Positions 18,300 through 26,015 of a DNA stretch of 64,000 nucleotides are shown in pieces; position 1 is the first letter of the stretch, and every line of letters starts with the position of its first letter. Where the stretch lies: contig DAOUBK010000094.1 in the NCBI GenBank assembly GCA_034432635.1, forward strand, positions 62,001-126,000, written 5' to 3'. Below the pieces are notes generated by a model. It was given only the letters and a program-made list of their open reading frames with translations. It was not told the DNA's origin and ran no database searches. Origin of the DNA: Roseiflexus sp034432635. GTDB lineage: Bacteria > Chloroflexota > Chloroflexia > Chloroflexales > Roseiflexaceae. A program made the position numbers and the translations under genes.

Positions 18300-18908
18300 A
18301 TGCCGACGATCGCGTCTATCGCCCTGGTGATCCTTGCCTATCTGTCCGGTTCGATCCCTTTCAGTCTGCTGGTTGCGCGCGCCTGGGGCGTCGATCTGCG
18401 CGTGTCCGGCAGCGGCAATATCGGTGCTGCAAATGTCTGGCGTACCTGCGGGTTCAGTGCATTTGCACTTGCCATGGGTGGCGATATGCTGAAGGGTGCT
18501 CTGCCGACCCTTGCGGCACAGACACTCGATCTTTCGCCATTTGCAGTGGTGATCGTCGGCACGGCGGCAATGCTGGGTCACACGCGCTCGATCTTTGTTG
18601 GTTTTCGCGGAGGTAAAGCGGTGGCCACCGGCGGTGGCGTGCTGCTGACGCTGGCGCCGCTGGTAGCGCTACCTGGCATCGCGGCGTGGGCAGTAACGTT
18701 TGGCATCACGCGCATTTCGGCAGTCGCGTCGCTGATGGCGGCTGGAGTGTGCGGCATCGTCGCGGCTGTGCTGCTGGCGCTGGGTATGCTACCGCCTGCA
18801 TATGCCATCTTTGTATGGGGAGCGGTTGCCGCAATCGTGTTGCTGCACCACTCGAATATTCACCGCCTGCGCAACGGAACCGAGAATCGCTTCGAAAAAC
18901 TGTTCTAG
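18300..18908 (+). CDS. plsY: Glycerol-3-phosphate acyltransferase PlsY
   Basis: Membrane enzyme that transfers acyl groups from acyl-phosphate to glycerol 3-phosphate, making lysophosphatidic acid for phospholipids. The 202-residue protein has about five membrane segments and all family motifs: SGSIPFSLL, GSGNIGAANVWRT, GHTRSIFVGFRGGKAVATGGG and HHSNIHRLRNGTE. ATG 18300 is preferred over 18297 because GGAGG (18288-18292) is then 7 bases away. The stop codon shares the palindrome CTAG with the stop of the convergent oxidoreductase gene. Confidence 0.95.
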   Translation: MPTIASIALVILAYLSGSIPFSLLVARAWGVDLRVSGSGNIGAANVWRTCGFSAFALAMGGDMLKGALPTLAAQTLDLSPFAVVIVGTAAMLGHTRSIFVGFRGGKAVATGGGVLLTLAPLVALPGIAAWAVTFGITRISAVASLMAAGVCGIVAAVLLALGMLPPAYAIFVWGAVAAIVLLHHSNIHRLRNGTENRFEKLF

Positions 18909-20062
18909 ATGACGTTCAATTCGCGCTTGAGAACGCCGCGAAAACGGCTAATGCGCAACGGATCAATATCAATCGTATGGGCGCGACCGTCGAGGATCTC
19001 CTCGGCGATAAGCAAACCGGTGGCCGGTGCATGCATGACGCCATGACCGCTAAACCCGCTGGCATCGACGTACCCTTCTAGTTCGGGATGCCGCCCCAGG
19101 ATGGGCATATGGTCTGGTGTAATCTCATACGCGCCCGCCCAGCAAAGTTTTTCCGCCAGACCGGCGCGCTCCAGAATTGGGAAGCGGTGTAACCCCGCTT
19201 CGAGCACAACATCGAGCCATTCCCAATCGACTGCCAGGTTGTACCCCGGCGGTTCAGCATAGTTCGACTTGCCAAACAGCACGTTCTCGTGCTCCTTGCG
19301 CATATAGAACCCGGTGCCAACATCGACGGTCAACGGGATTGGACCGGGGATCGGCGGGAATGGTTCTGTGACATAGACACAGCGGCGGTATGGTCGCACC
19401 GGAATCTCCAGTCCGGCAAGCATGCCAACCTCACCAGCCCAGGGACCGGCAGCGTTGACCACAACCGGGCAATTGATGACACCAGCCGGGGTTTCGACGC
19501 CTGACACGTGATCCCCAACGACCCGAATGCCGATGGCAGGTGTGGCACGTTCCAGCCGCACACCAAGGTCACGCGCGCGGTTTAGGTACCCGATGGCAAT
19601 ACCATGCGGATCGCAAAACCCATCGTCGGAACCAAACGCAGCGCCGATCAGATCGTCAGTGCGCATACCGGGGATGAACCGCGCAGCTTCTTCAGGTGCG
19701 AGAAGTTCGACGCGCACGCCAAGACTGCGCTGCAGAGCGACATTTGCGCGATAGGTTTCCCAATCAGCCTGATTGTCAATCAGAAAAAGATAGCCGATCT
19801 GCTGCAACCCGGCGTGGCCGCCGACCTCTTCATGAAAATGTTTCAGGCGTTCGATGCTGTAGAGCGAGAGACGAACGTTGACTTCGGTTGAGAACTGATG
19901 GCGCACCCCTGCCACCGACCGGGCAGTCGAACCGCCGATCTCGGTCTCTTCTTTCTCCAGTATCACAACGTTGGTGCACCCACGTACTGCCAGGTGGTAC
20001 GCGATCGAAGCGCCAATGATCCCGGCACCGATAATCACAACATCAGCGGTTTGCGGTAGCAT
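18905..20062 (-). CDS. FAD-dependent oxidoreductase (DAO / sarcosine oxidase beta-like)
   Basis: A 385-residue flavoprotein with the N-terminal Rossmann motif DVVIIGAGIIGASIAYHLA, the second FAD contact VVILEKE and the DAO-family C-terminal HMPILGRHPELEGYVDASGFSGHG pattern. Such enzymes oxidise N-methyl or amino groups of small amino acids, most often sarcosine-like substrates. The substrate here is not shown. It is a stand-alone gene, not part of a heterotetrameric sarcosine oxidase operon. Its stop codon overlaps the plsY stop by 4 bases. Confidence 0.88.
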   Translation of the reverse strand: MLPQTADVVIIGAGIIGASIAYHLAVRGCTNVVILEKEETEIGGSTARSVAGVRHQFSTEVNVRLSLYSIERLKHFHEEVGGHAGLQQIGYLFLIDNQADWETYRANVALQRSLGVRVELLAPEEAARFIPGMRTDDLIGAAFGSDDGFCDPHGIAIGYLNRARDLGVRLERATPAIGIRVVGDHVSGVETPAGVINCPVVVNAAGPWAGEVGMLAGLEIPVRPYRRCVYVTEPFPPIPGPIPLTVDVGTGFYMRKEHENVLFGKSNYAEPPGYNLAVDWEWLDVVLEAGLHRFPILERAGLAEKLCWAGAYEITPDHMPILGRHPELEGYVDASGFSGHGVMHAPATGLLIAEEILDGRAHTIDIDPLRISRFRGVLKRELNVI

Positions 20063-20086
20063 ACGTGTGTCTCGCTGTCTCAGATA

Positions 20087-21604
20087 TTATTTCGATCGAC
20101 GTCGTGCCGGCAGACGCGCGACCTGAGATACGTCAGCAGCATCGTCTGCCGGAATCTGCGGTTCTTCGCCGGCAAGCGCCTGCGGATCGATTGCCGGTGG
20201 CGCGTTTCCCTGCGATGTGCCGGTGCTGCTGCGTGTACCTCCCGTACCCCGCGACGCGTGCGGCTCGGATGAACGTGTATCGCGCCAGGCGAGACGCTCA
20301 CGCACCGTTGCTTCGAAGCCACGACCGGTTGGCTCATAGTAGCGCCTGCCTTGCAGATTGGGTGGGAAGTGTTCCTGCTCCACGTGCGCATCTTCGTAAT
20401 CGTGCGCATACTGATAGCCGCGCCCATACCCAAGCCCTTTCATCAATGGTGTGGGCGCATTGCACAGATGGAGCGGCACCGGCTCGTTGCGTGTTTCCGC
20501 CACGTCCTTCAGCGCATCCGCATACGCGGTATAGACTGCATTGCTCTTGGGCGCCTGCGCCAGGTACACCACCGCCTGCGCCAAAGCCAGATCGCCTTCG
20601 GGTTGGCCCAGAAAATGAACTGCCTGCTGCGCCGCAATGGTCAACGGCAGAGCGTGCGGGTCAGCCAGGCCAATATCTTCGACTGCCATACGCACCACCC
20701 GCCGGGCAATGTAGAGCGGATCTTCTCCGCCGTCGAGCATGCGACCAAGCCAGTAGAGCGCTGCATCGGGATCACCGTCACGGACGCTCTTGTGCAGCGC
20801 GGAGATTGCATCGTAGTGCAGTTCACCATTCTTATCGTACCACACTGCGCGACTCTGGAGCGCGTCACGAATATCCTCGATGGTAATCAGACGTTTTCCG
20901 CCGACGCCGGGCGGTTTGGCAAGCGCTGCGGCCTGCAGCGCATTGAGCGCCGTGCGCGCGTCGCCATTCGACATATTGATGAGATAGCCGCGCGCATCGG
21001 CGGCGAGCAGCACGTTGAGCGCACCTAGCCCGCGTTCCGTATCGGTCAACGCCCGATCGACAATGACACCAATCTGCTCATCGGTCAGCGCTTCGAGAAC
21101 AAATACCCGCGCACGCGAGCGTAATGCCGGATTCACCTCGAATGACGGATTCTCGGTCGTCGCACCGATCAGAATGATCGTTCCGTCTTCGACATATGGC
21201 AGAATCGCGTCCTGTTGCGCTTTGTTGAACCGATGAATCTCGTCGATAAAGACAATCGTGCGCTGCTGGAACATGCCGAGGCGATCCTGCGCATCCTTCA
21301 CCACCCGCCGCAGGTCGGCGACTCCAGCGGAGACGGCGGAGATTTGCTCAAAGTGGGCGTGGGTTGTATCGGCGATAATCCGCGCCAGTGTCGTCTTGCC
21401 GGAGCCGGGCGGTCCCCAGAGGATGATCGAAAAGAGCGCGTCGTTGCTGATAGCGCGCCGCAGGACCTTTCCCTCACCGATAATATGCTCCTGCCCGACG
21501 AATTCATCGAGTGTACGCGGACGCATGCGCGCAGCAAGCGGCGCCTGTCGGTTCAACGCCTCTTCGCGCTGCGTGTCGAACAGAGTTTTTTGGTTCCTGG
21601 GCAT
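20087..21604 (-). CDS. rarA: Replication-associated recombination protein RarA (MgsA) AAA ATPase
   Basis: AAA+ ATPase related to clamp-loader subunits that acts at stalled replication forks. The 505 residues from MPRNQKTLFD include Walker A ILWGPPGSGKTTLARII, Walker B TIVFIDEIHRFNKAQQD, sensor IGATTENPSFEV, and the RarA C-terminal tetramerisation region (SALHKSVRDGDPDAALYWL, NAPTPLMKGLGYG). The start is set at 21604 since 45 upstream codons have no family similarity. The last 70 or so residues are a Pro/Thr/Ser/Arg-rich low-complexity extension (SRGTGGTRSSTGTSQGN) absent from the usual 430-450 residue family member. Confidence 0.93.
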   Translation of the reverse strand: MPRNQKTLFDTQREEALNRQAPLAARMRPRTLDEFVGQEHIIGEGKVLRRAISNDALFSIILWGPPGSGKTTLARIIADTTHAHFEQISAVSAGVADLRRVVKDAQDRLGMFQQRTIVFIDEIHRFNKAQQDAILPYVEDGTIILIGATTENPSFEVNPALRSRARVFVLEALTDEQIGVIVDRALTDTERGLGALNVLLAADARGYLINMSNGDARTALNALQAAALAKPPGVGGKRLITIEDIRDALQSRAVWYDKNGELHYDAISALHKSVRDGDPDAALYWLGRMLDGGEDPLYIARRVVRMAVEDIGLADPHALPLTIAAQQAVHFLGQPEGDLALAQAVVYLAQAPKSNAVYTAYADALKDVAETRNEPVPLHLCNAPTPLMKGLGYGRGYQYAHDYEDAHVEQEHFPPNLQGRRYYEPTGRGFEATVRERLAWRDTRSSEPHASRGTGGTRSSTGTSQGNAPPAIDPQALAGEEPQIPADDAADVSQVARLPARRRSK

Positions 21605-21642
21605 CGAGAGTAATGTGGATGTTGTCCATTCGATCCGTGTGC

Positions 21643-21651
21643 ATGATACCA
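21643..21651 (-). promoter_or_regulatory. Candidate extended -10 of rarA
   Basis: TGG-TATCAT on the minus strand, about 40 bases upstream of the rarA start. No clear -35. Confidence 0.4.
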
Positions 21652-21977
21652 GAAAATCGGCGTTCAGATGAGCCGCACTTGCGGAACACTGGCGGAGTAT
21701 GCTGTAACGCACGGTGCCGAACAGAAAATCGGCGGGCAAGTCATCCTTTCTTCTGGTACTTCGACGCCAAAAGGGGCATATGCAAATGGGATGTTGGTGC
21801 TATTGCAGCGACCCGCACCATCGCGTATGCTTAGAAGTAGAAAAGGTGCTGTCCAGAGGAAACATACCGGCTCCCCTCCCTGGTACTCTTCCCGTTCACT
21901 TCCTCTGGTTCCTCCGAATCCCTCTCGCTTCCTCTGGTTTGCGAGCCGGGCGCTGGACAGAAACCTGGGTCTGAAGA

Positions 21978-22007
21978 CGGAGGCAGGCGATGTATCGCCT
22001 GCCTCCG
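21978..22007 (-). terminator. Terminator of the GlsB-type gene
   Basis: A perfect 13-bp stem, CGGAGGCAGGCGA-TGTA-TCGCCTGCCTCCG, begins 17 bases past the stop codon of the minus-strand gene. On that strand it is followed by TCTTCAG, a weak T-rich tail. Confidence 0.65.
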
Positions 22008-22023
22008 GTTCTTCGACCCGGCA

Positions 22024-22284
22024 TCAACGCCGTTGTCTGCGCGTGCGTCCGGTGATCGCCAGGAGCACAATCGCACCGAGTACTGCCACACCAAAACTGC
22101 GCACATCCCATCCAAAATTCGTTCCGCCGAATCCCAGCAGATCCATGATCAAGCCGCCGACAAACGCGCCCAGAATACCGATGATGATGTTCATCAGGCA
22201 TCCCTGACGCTCCTCGACGCCAACCAGCAAACTCGCCACCCAACCCGCCAGAGCGCCGAATATAATCCATGATACCGGTCCCAT
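22024..22284 (-). CDS. GlsB/YeaQ/YmgE-family stress membrane protein
   Basis: An 86-residue protein with three hydrophobic, glycine-rich segments: WIIFGALAGWVASLLVG, then IIIGILGAFVGGLIMDLLG, then FGVAVLGAIVLLAITG. It ends in a basic tail, GRTRRQRR. This is the transglycosylase-associated (PF04226) family of small inner-membrane proteins linked to stress. The biochemical role is not established. GGAAAGGAAG lies 7 bases before the ATG, and a strong hairpin follows the gene. It is divergent from the deacetylase gene. Confidence 0.9.
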   Translation of the reverse strand: MGPVSWIIFGALAGWVASLLVGVEERQGCLMNIIIGILGAFVGGLIMDLLGFGGTNFGWDVRSFGVAVLGAIVLLAITGRTRRQRR

Positions 22285-22336
22285 TGCATGACTTCCTTTC
22301 CGATCTGAAACAGAGCACGCTTCGCCTGGAATGGTA

Positions 22337-22345
22337 TGCTATACT
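22337..22345 (+). promoter_or_regulatory. Extended -10 promoter of the deacetylase gene
   Basis: TGC-TATACT ends only 13 bases before ATG 22359, implying a very short leader. No -35 match is seen. Confidence 0.5.
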
Positions 22346-22358
22346 GCGCTGCCAGGAA

Positions 22359-23405
22359 ATGCGTATGATCGTTGTTGCATCAGACACCCACCTTCAGCAC
22401 AACCCGCCGCACGAGTTTCTCGACGGTGCACTGGTACCGATCTTCGAGACGCCTGCGCGCGTTGCAATTATCCGCGCTGCGCTCGAACGCGCTGCCATTG
22501 GACCGATCATTACGCCGCAATCGTTCGGGATCGAACCGGTGCGCGCCGTTCACGACGACGGCTATCTGACCTATCTTGAGACGATCTACGACCGCTGGGT
22601 TGTTGCAGGCGGCGCACCAGAAGCCGTCATTCCCGGCACGCTGGCGGTGCGCTGGATGACCCGACCGCATACTCACCCGCTTGCTGCTGTGGGGTATTAT
22701 ACGTTCGATACGTGTGCGCCAATTGTGGCAGGCACCTATGCAGCCGCGCGCGCTGCGGCGGATATTGCACTCACCGGCGCCGATCGATTGCTGGCAGGGG
22801 AACGCTATGTATATGCGCTCTGCCGTCCACCAGGACACCATGCCGGACGCGATCTCTGCGGCGGGTACTGTTTTCTGAACAATGCTGCGATTGCTGCCGA
22901 ATACCTCATACGCAACGTCGCAGGCGCAACATGTGCCATCCTCGATATCGATTTCCACCACGGCAACGGCACCCAGCAGATCTTTTACGAACGCAACGAT
23001 GTGCTCTTCGTGTCGATCCATGCGTCGCCTGAGTACCAGTACCCCTTTTTCCTGGGCTACGCCGACGAGCGCGGCGCAGGTGCGGGAGAGGGGTATAATC
23101 TGAACCTGCCACTGACAGCTGGCGTGGGTGACCGTGAGTACCTGACGGTGCTCGACCAGGCGTTGCGCGCGATTGCGGATTTTGCACCGCATTTCCTGGT
23201 GCTCTCGGCAGGACTTGATACCTTCGCAGGCGATCCGGTCGCCGGGCATGGCGGTGGCTTTGCGCTCAGTTCAGCAGTGTACCCGCAGATCGGGCGCTAT
23301 ATCGCTGCGCTCAACCTGCCGACGCTGATCGTTCAAGAGGGAGGGTACGCTATCGAAGCACTCGGCGACAATGTCGTCGGGCTGTTGCAGGGTCTTGAGG
23401 AGTAA
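22359..23405 (+). CDS. Histone-deacetylase-family amidohydrolase (acetylpolyamine deacetylase-like)
   Basis: Zinc hydrolase of the class II HDAC / acetylpolyamine amidohydrolase family, 348 residues. It has the tandem catalytic histidines in CRPPGHHAGRDLCGGYCF, zinc ligands in ILDIDFHHGNGTQQIFY and LSAGLDTFAGDP, and the active-site tyrosine region QEGGYAIEA. It likely removes acetyl groups from polyamines or lysine side chains; the substrate is not shown. ATG 22359 is chosen because CAGGAA is adjacent and a -10 element lies inside the longer upstream open frame. tdk starts 6 bases after the stop, so the two are co-transcribed. Confidence 0.9.
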   Translation: MRMIVVASDTHLQHNPPHEFLDGALVPIFETPARVAIIRAALERAAIGPIITPQSFGIEPVRAVHDDGYLTYLETIYDRWVVAGGAPEAVIPGTLAVRWMTRPHTHPLAAVGYYTFDTCAPIVAGTYAAARAAADIALTGADRLLAGERYVYALCRPPGHHAGRDLCGGYCFLNNAAIAAEYLIRNVAGATCAILDIDFHHGNGTQQIFYERNDVLFVSIHASPEYQYPFFLGYADERGAGAGEGYNLNLPLTAGVGDREYLTVLDQALRAIADFAPHFLVLSAGLDTFAGDPVAGHGGGFALSSAVYPQIGRYIAALNLPTLIVQEGGYAIEALGDNVVGLLQGLEE

Positions 23406-23411
23406 TCCGGT

Positions 23412-23993
23412 ATGACACGCCTTTTGGGGGGCCGCATCGAGGTGATCTGCGGCTGCATGTTCAGCGGCAAGACCGAAGAATTAATCCGTCGCCTCAACCA
23501 TGTCCGGCTTGCACGTCAACGCCTGATCGCGTTCACGCCACGCCGCGATACGCGCTACCGGCTCGGCAGCCTGGTGAGTCACAATGGTCTCTCAGTCGAA
23601 GCGCGTGTGATCGACTCGATCTGCGATGTTCCGGCGCACCTCGATACAGATATCGATGTGGTGGCGGTCGATGAACTGCACCTGCTCGATGATCCCCCCG
23701 ATGCCGCGCGTGAGGTGTGCCAGCAACTGGCAGACCGTGGCTTGCGGGTGATCGTCGCCGGGCTGGATCAGGACTTTCGCGCGCAACCATTCCAGGCAAT
23801 GGCGCAGTTGATGGCAGTGGCCGAACAGGTCGATAAGTTGTACGCAATCTGTGTGCGGTGCGGTGCCTATGCGACCCGTTCCCAGCGCCTGATCGATGGC
23901 AAGCCAGCGCCAGCCAACGCGCCGACAATTGTTGTCGGCGGGCAGGAACTGTACGAAGCGCGCTGTCGCGCCTGTTACGAACCGGCGCAGTAG
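23412..23993 (+). CDS. tdk: Thymidine kinase
   Basis: Phosphorylates thymidine to dTMP with ATP in the pyrimidine salvage pathway. The 193 residues match type II (TK1-like) enzymes: P-loop GCMFSGKTEELIRR, the catalytic acidic pair in VVAVDELHLLD, and a structural zinc site with cysteines in CVRCGAYAT and EARCRACY. The usual DEAQF motif reads DELHL here; the Asp-Glu pair is kept. It sits directly behind the deacetylase-like gene with a 6-base gap. Confidence 0.95.
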   Translation: MTRLLGGRIEVICGCMFSGKTEELIRRLNHVRLARQRLIAFTPRRDTRYRLGSLVSHNGLSVEARVIDSICDVPAHLDTDIDVVAVDELHLLDDPPDAAREVCQQLADRGLRVIVAGLDQDFRAQPFQAMAQLMAVAEQVDKLYAICVRCGAYATRSQRLIDGKPAPANAPTIVVGGQELYEARCRACYEPAQ

Positions 23994-24346
23994 GATCTTC
24001 TATACAGACTCCCAGCGTCCGTTTGCTGCGCTCCGGTCTGACTACGCAGGTCAGGTTCGTTCAAGAGTAGAGCCAGGTTACAAGAGGTACGGTACTGATC
24101 GAATCCGTCTGTAAATGATCAAAGCGTCGCGTCATTTCTACCGGTGCTTGGGATTGTTCTCGACCAGGATGCAACGTTACCCAGGTTCGAGTGCTGCTAC
24201 GCCGGGGCGTGCTGCTACTGGCGTAGCAGTCGAGCACGACGGCGTCTGAACGTGATTGATGTATACTGTATCTCAGCCCTGGCGCATATTCGTGCAATGC
24301 ATGATTAGGGCAATCCATCGTTGACCATGATCCAGAAGGTGTTGCT
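23994..24346. other. Intergenic region before manA
   Basis: No gene is supported. It contains a 10-bp inverted repeat (listed separately) and a TATACT at 24262-24267 that may be the -10 of manA. Confidence 0.5.
24194..24229. repeat. Inverted repeat (CTGCTACGCC / GGCGTAGCAG)
   Basis: A perfect 10-bp stem with a 16-base loop. The arms continue imperfectly into TTCGAG and CGAGCAC. It could be a tdk terminator or an operator before manA; there is no T tract. Confidence 0.5.
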
Positions 24347-25411
24347 GTGTCTCAAACCCGCCTGTACCCGCTCGTCACACGTCCTCGCTTTGCGCATCCA
24401 ATCTGGAGCGGGACTTTCCTCGTCACCTGGCTCGACCTGCTGCTACCGCACCCCGAACGCCTGGGTGAGATCTGGCTGGTGTACGATACGAATCCGATCA
24501 GCGAGGGACCGCTGGCGGGGAAGACGCTGGCACAGGTGACCGATGCCTTTGGAGCGGCGCTGGTTGGCGAACGCACTGTGGCAAGGTATGGCGCCGACTT
24601 TCCGCTGCTCGCCAAATTTATCGATGCGGCGGATCGTCTCTCCATTCAGGTGCATCCCGATGATGCCTATGCGCACACACACGAAGCCGCTTCTGGTTTT
24701 CACGGCAAAACCGAAGCCTGGTACATCCTGCACGCCGCACCGGATGCCGATGTTGTGTACGGTCTGGCGCGCCACAGCAACCGCGCAGAACTCGCTGCGG
24801 CAATTGCTGCCGGAGAACTGGAGCCACTGCTGCGCCGACTACCGGTTGCGCCCGGCGATACCGTCTTTGTGCCAGCCGGGACACTGCACGCAATCAACGC
24901 CGGGATCGTGCTGTTCGAGATTCAGCAGAAATCGGATCTCACCTACCGTGTGTACGATTATGGACGCATCGACGCTGCAACGGGGCAACCGCGCACATTG
25001 CACATTGATAAAGCACTCGATGTGACCGACTATGCGCCGGCGCCGCGCGGCGTTGTGCCGCCATTGTCGCTGGCGGAAGGGCGCGACCTGCTGGTGGCGT
25101 GCGCCTCCTTTGCACTCGAACGCCTGACAATTGCCGCACCGGTCGAGTACCCGGTCGATCCGGCAACCTTCGAGATTTTGACGGTCATTGCGGGATCGGC
25201 AACGCTGCGCTGGAACGTCGGTGCGCGTGATTTGCGACATGGTGAGGCGATTGTCGTTCCGGCGTGTCTGGGTGGATACACGCTATTGCCAGCAGGTGAG
25301 GTGCGGATACTGCGGGCATACGTGCCAGACCTGGATGCATTACGCGATGAGTGTGCCCGGCGCGGTCTGGACAGTGCGCGGATCGCAGAGACGGTGGTGG
25401 AGACAGGGTGA
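24347..25411 (+). CDS. manA: Mannose-6-phosphate isomerase, class I
   Basis: Interconverts mannose 6-phosphate and fructose 6-phosphate, feeding GDP-mannose and glycan synthesis. The 354-residue cupin-type protein has the zinc-binding region LSIQVHPDDAYAHTHE and KTEAWYIL, and the second cupin segment GDTVFVPAGTLHAI. It starts with GTG at 24347, with AAGGT upstream. Its stop codon overlaps the GTG of the next gene (GTGA), coupling it to the SpoIIM-family pseudogene. Confidence 0.92.
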   Translation: MSQTRLYPLVTRPRFAHPIWSGTFLVTWLDLLLPHPERLGEIWLVYDTNPISEGPLAGKTLAQVTDAFGAALVGERTVARYGADFPLLAKFIDAADRLSIQVHPDDAYAHTHEAASGFHGKTEAWYILHAAPDADVVYGLARHSNRAELAAAIAAGELEPLLRRLPVAPGDTVFVPAGTLHAINAGIVLFEIQQKSDLTYRVYDYGRIDAATGQPRTLHIDKALDVTDYAPAPRGVVPPLSLAEGRDLLVACASFALERLTIAAPVEYPVDPATFEILTVIAGSATLRWNVGARDLRHGEAIVVPACLGGYTLLPAGEVRILRAYVPDLDALRDECARRGLDSARIAETVVETG

Positions 25412-26015
25412 AGGCGGGTAGTTCTCAGTTCTCGTTCAACACACCAATGCTTGTCGAAGATTTCATCGATCGGCGAAAAGCATCGTGGGAGCGTCTGAGC
25501 GCGATTGTCGAGCGTTCGCGTCGCGGCGGGTTGGCGGCGCTCGAAGATGAGGAGATCGCCGAGCTAGGACGCCTGTACCGCAGCGCAACGTCGGATCTGG
25601 CGGTGGCGCGCCGCGATTTTTCCGGGCTTCGTGTGGTGGATTATCTCGACGGTCTGGTAGCGCGCGCTCATGCAGAAGTGTATCAGCGACGCGCGGATCG
25701 CAGCAGCGGTCTGGTGCGCTATTTCGCCGCCGATCTGCCACGCGCATTCTGGGAAACGTGGATTTACTCGCTTGCGTCGCTGTTGATGTTTTTGATACGG
25801 TGTTGATCGGTTTTTTCGTCACCTGGAACGATCCGCCTGCCGGATCATTGCTGGTTCCCGGCATCGATAGAGTCATCAACGACATTCGTACCGGGCGCGA
25901 GTGGTGGACGTCGATCAACGACGACGGACGCGCCGCATCGGCAGCGCTGATTACAACCAACAACATCCGCGTGGCTATCCTGGCATTTCAGCGGCGTGCG
26001 TTCCATCTTCTGTAT
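25408..26015 (+). pseudogene. SpoIIM (DUF95)-family membrane protein, frameshifted and truncated
   Basis: The first frame, from GTG 25408, encodes a typical SpoIIM/DUF95 N-terminus (LVEDFIDRRKASWERLSAIV, ELGRLYRSATSDLAVARRD, FAADLPRAFWETWIY). It stops in the first membrane segment at 25804-25806. Similarity resumes at once in the -1 frame (LIGFFVTWNDPPAGSLLVPG, then ALITTNNIRVAILAF) and decays near 25990. The remaining membrane segments of the family (about 100-130 residues) are absent, and the sequence runs into the end of the convergent MFS gene. The sequence ATG-TTT-TTG is not a canonical slippery heptamer, and the 3' end is lost too, so I call it a decayed gene and not programmed frameshifting. 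Confidence 0.8.

Larger units (their letters stand above)
21605..22023. other. Intergenic region with direct repeats and a terminator
   Basis: No gene is supported. It holds the rarA promoter, the glsB-like terminator, a 12-base direct repeat AGAAAATCGGCG (21651-21662 and 21723-21734) and a second one, CTTCCTCTGGTT (21899-21910 and 21928-21939), inside a pyrimidine-rich tract. Confidence 0.6.

Noticed and set aside
24180..24235. A possible tRNA (GGTTCGAGT next to a stem)
   Set aside because: The stem arms do not fold into a cloverleaf and there is no acceptor stem or anticodon arm.
25780..25810. Programmed -1 frameshifting in the SpoIIM-family gene
   Set aside because: ATG-TTT-TTG is not a canonical slippery heptamer, no clear downstream structure is seen, and the 3' end of the gene is missing anyway.
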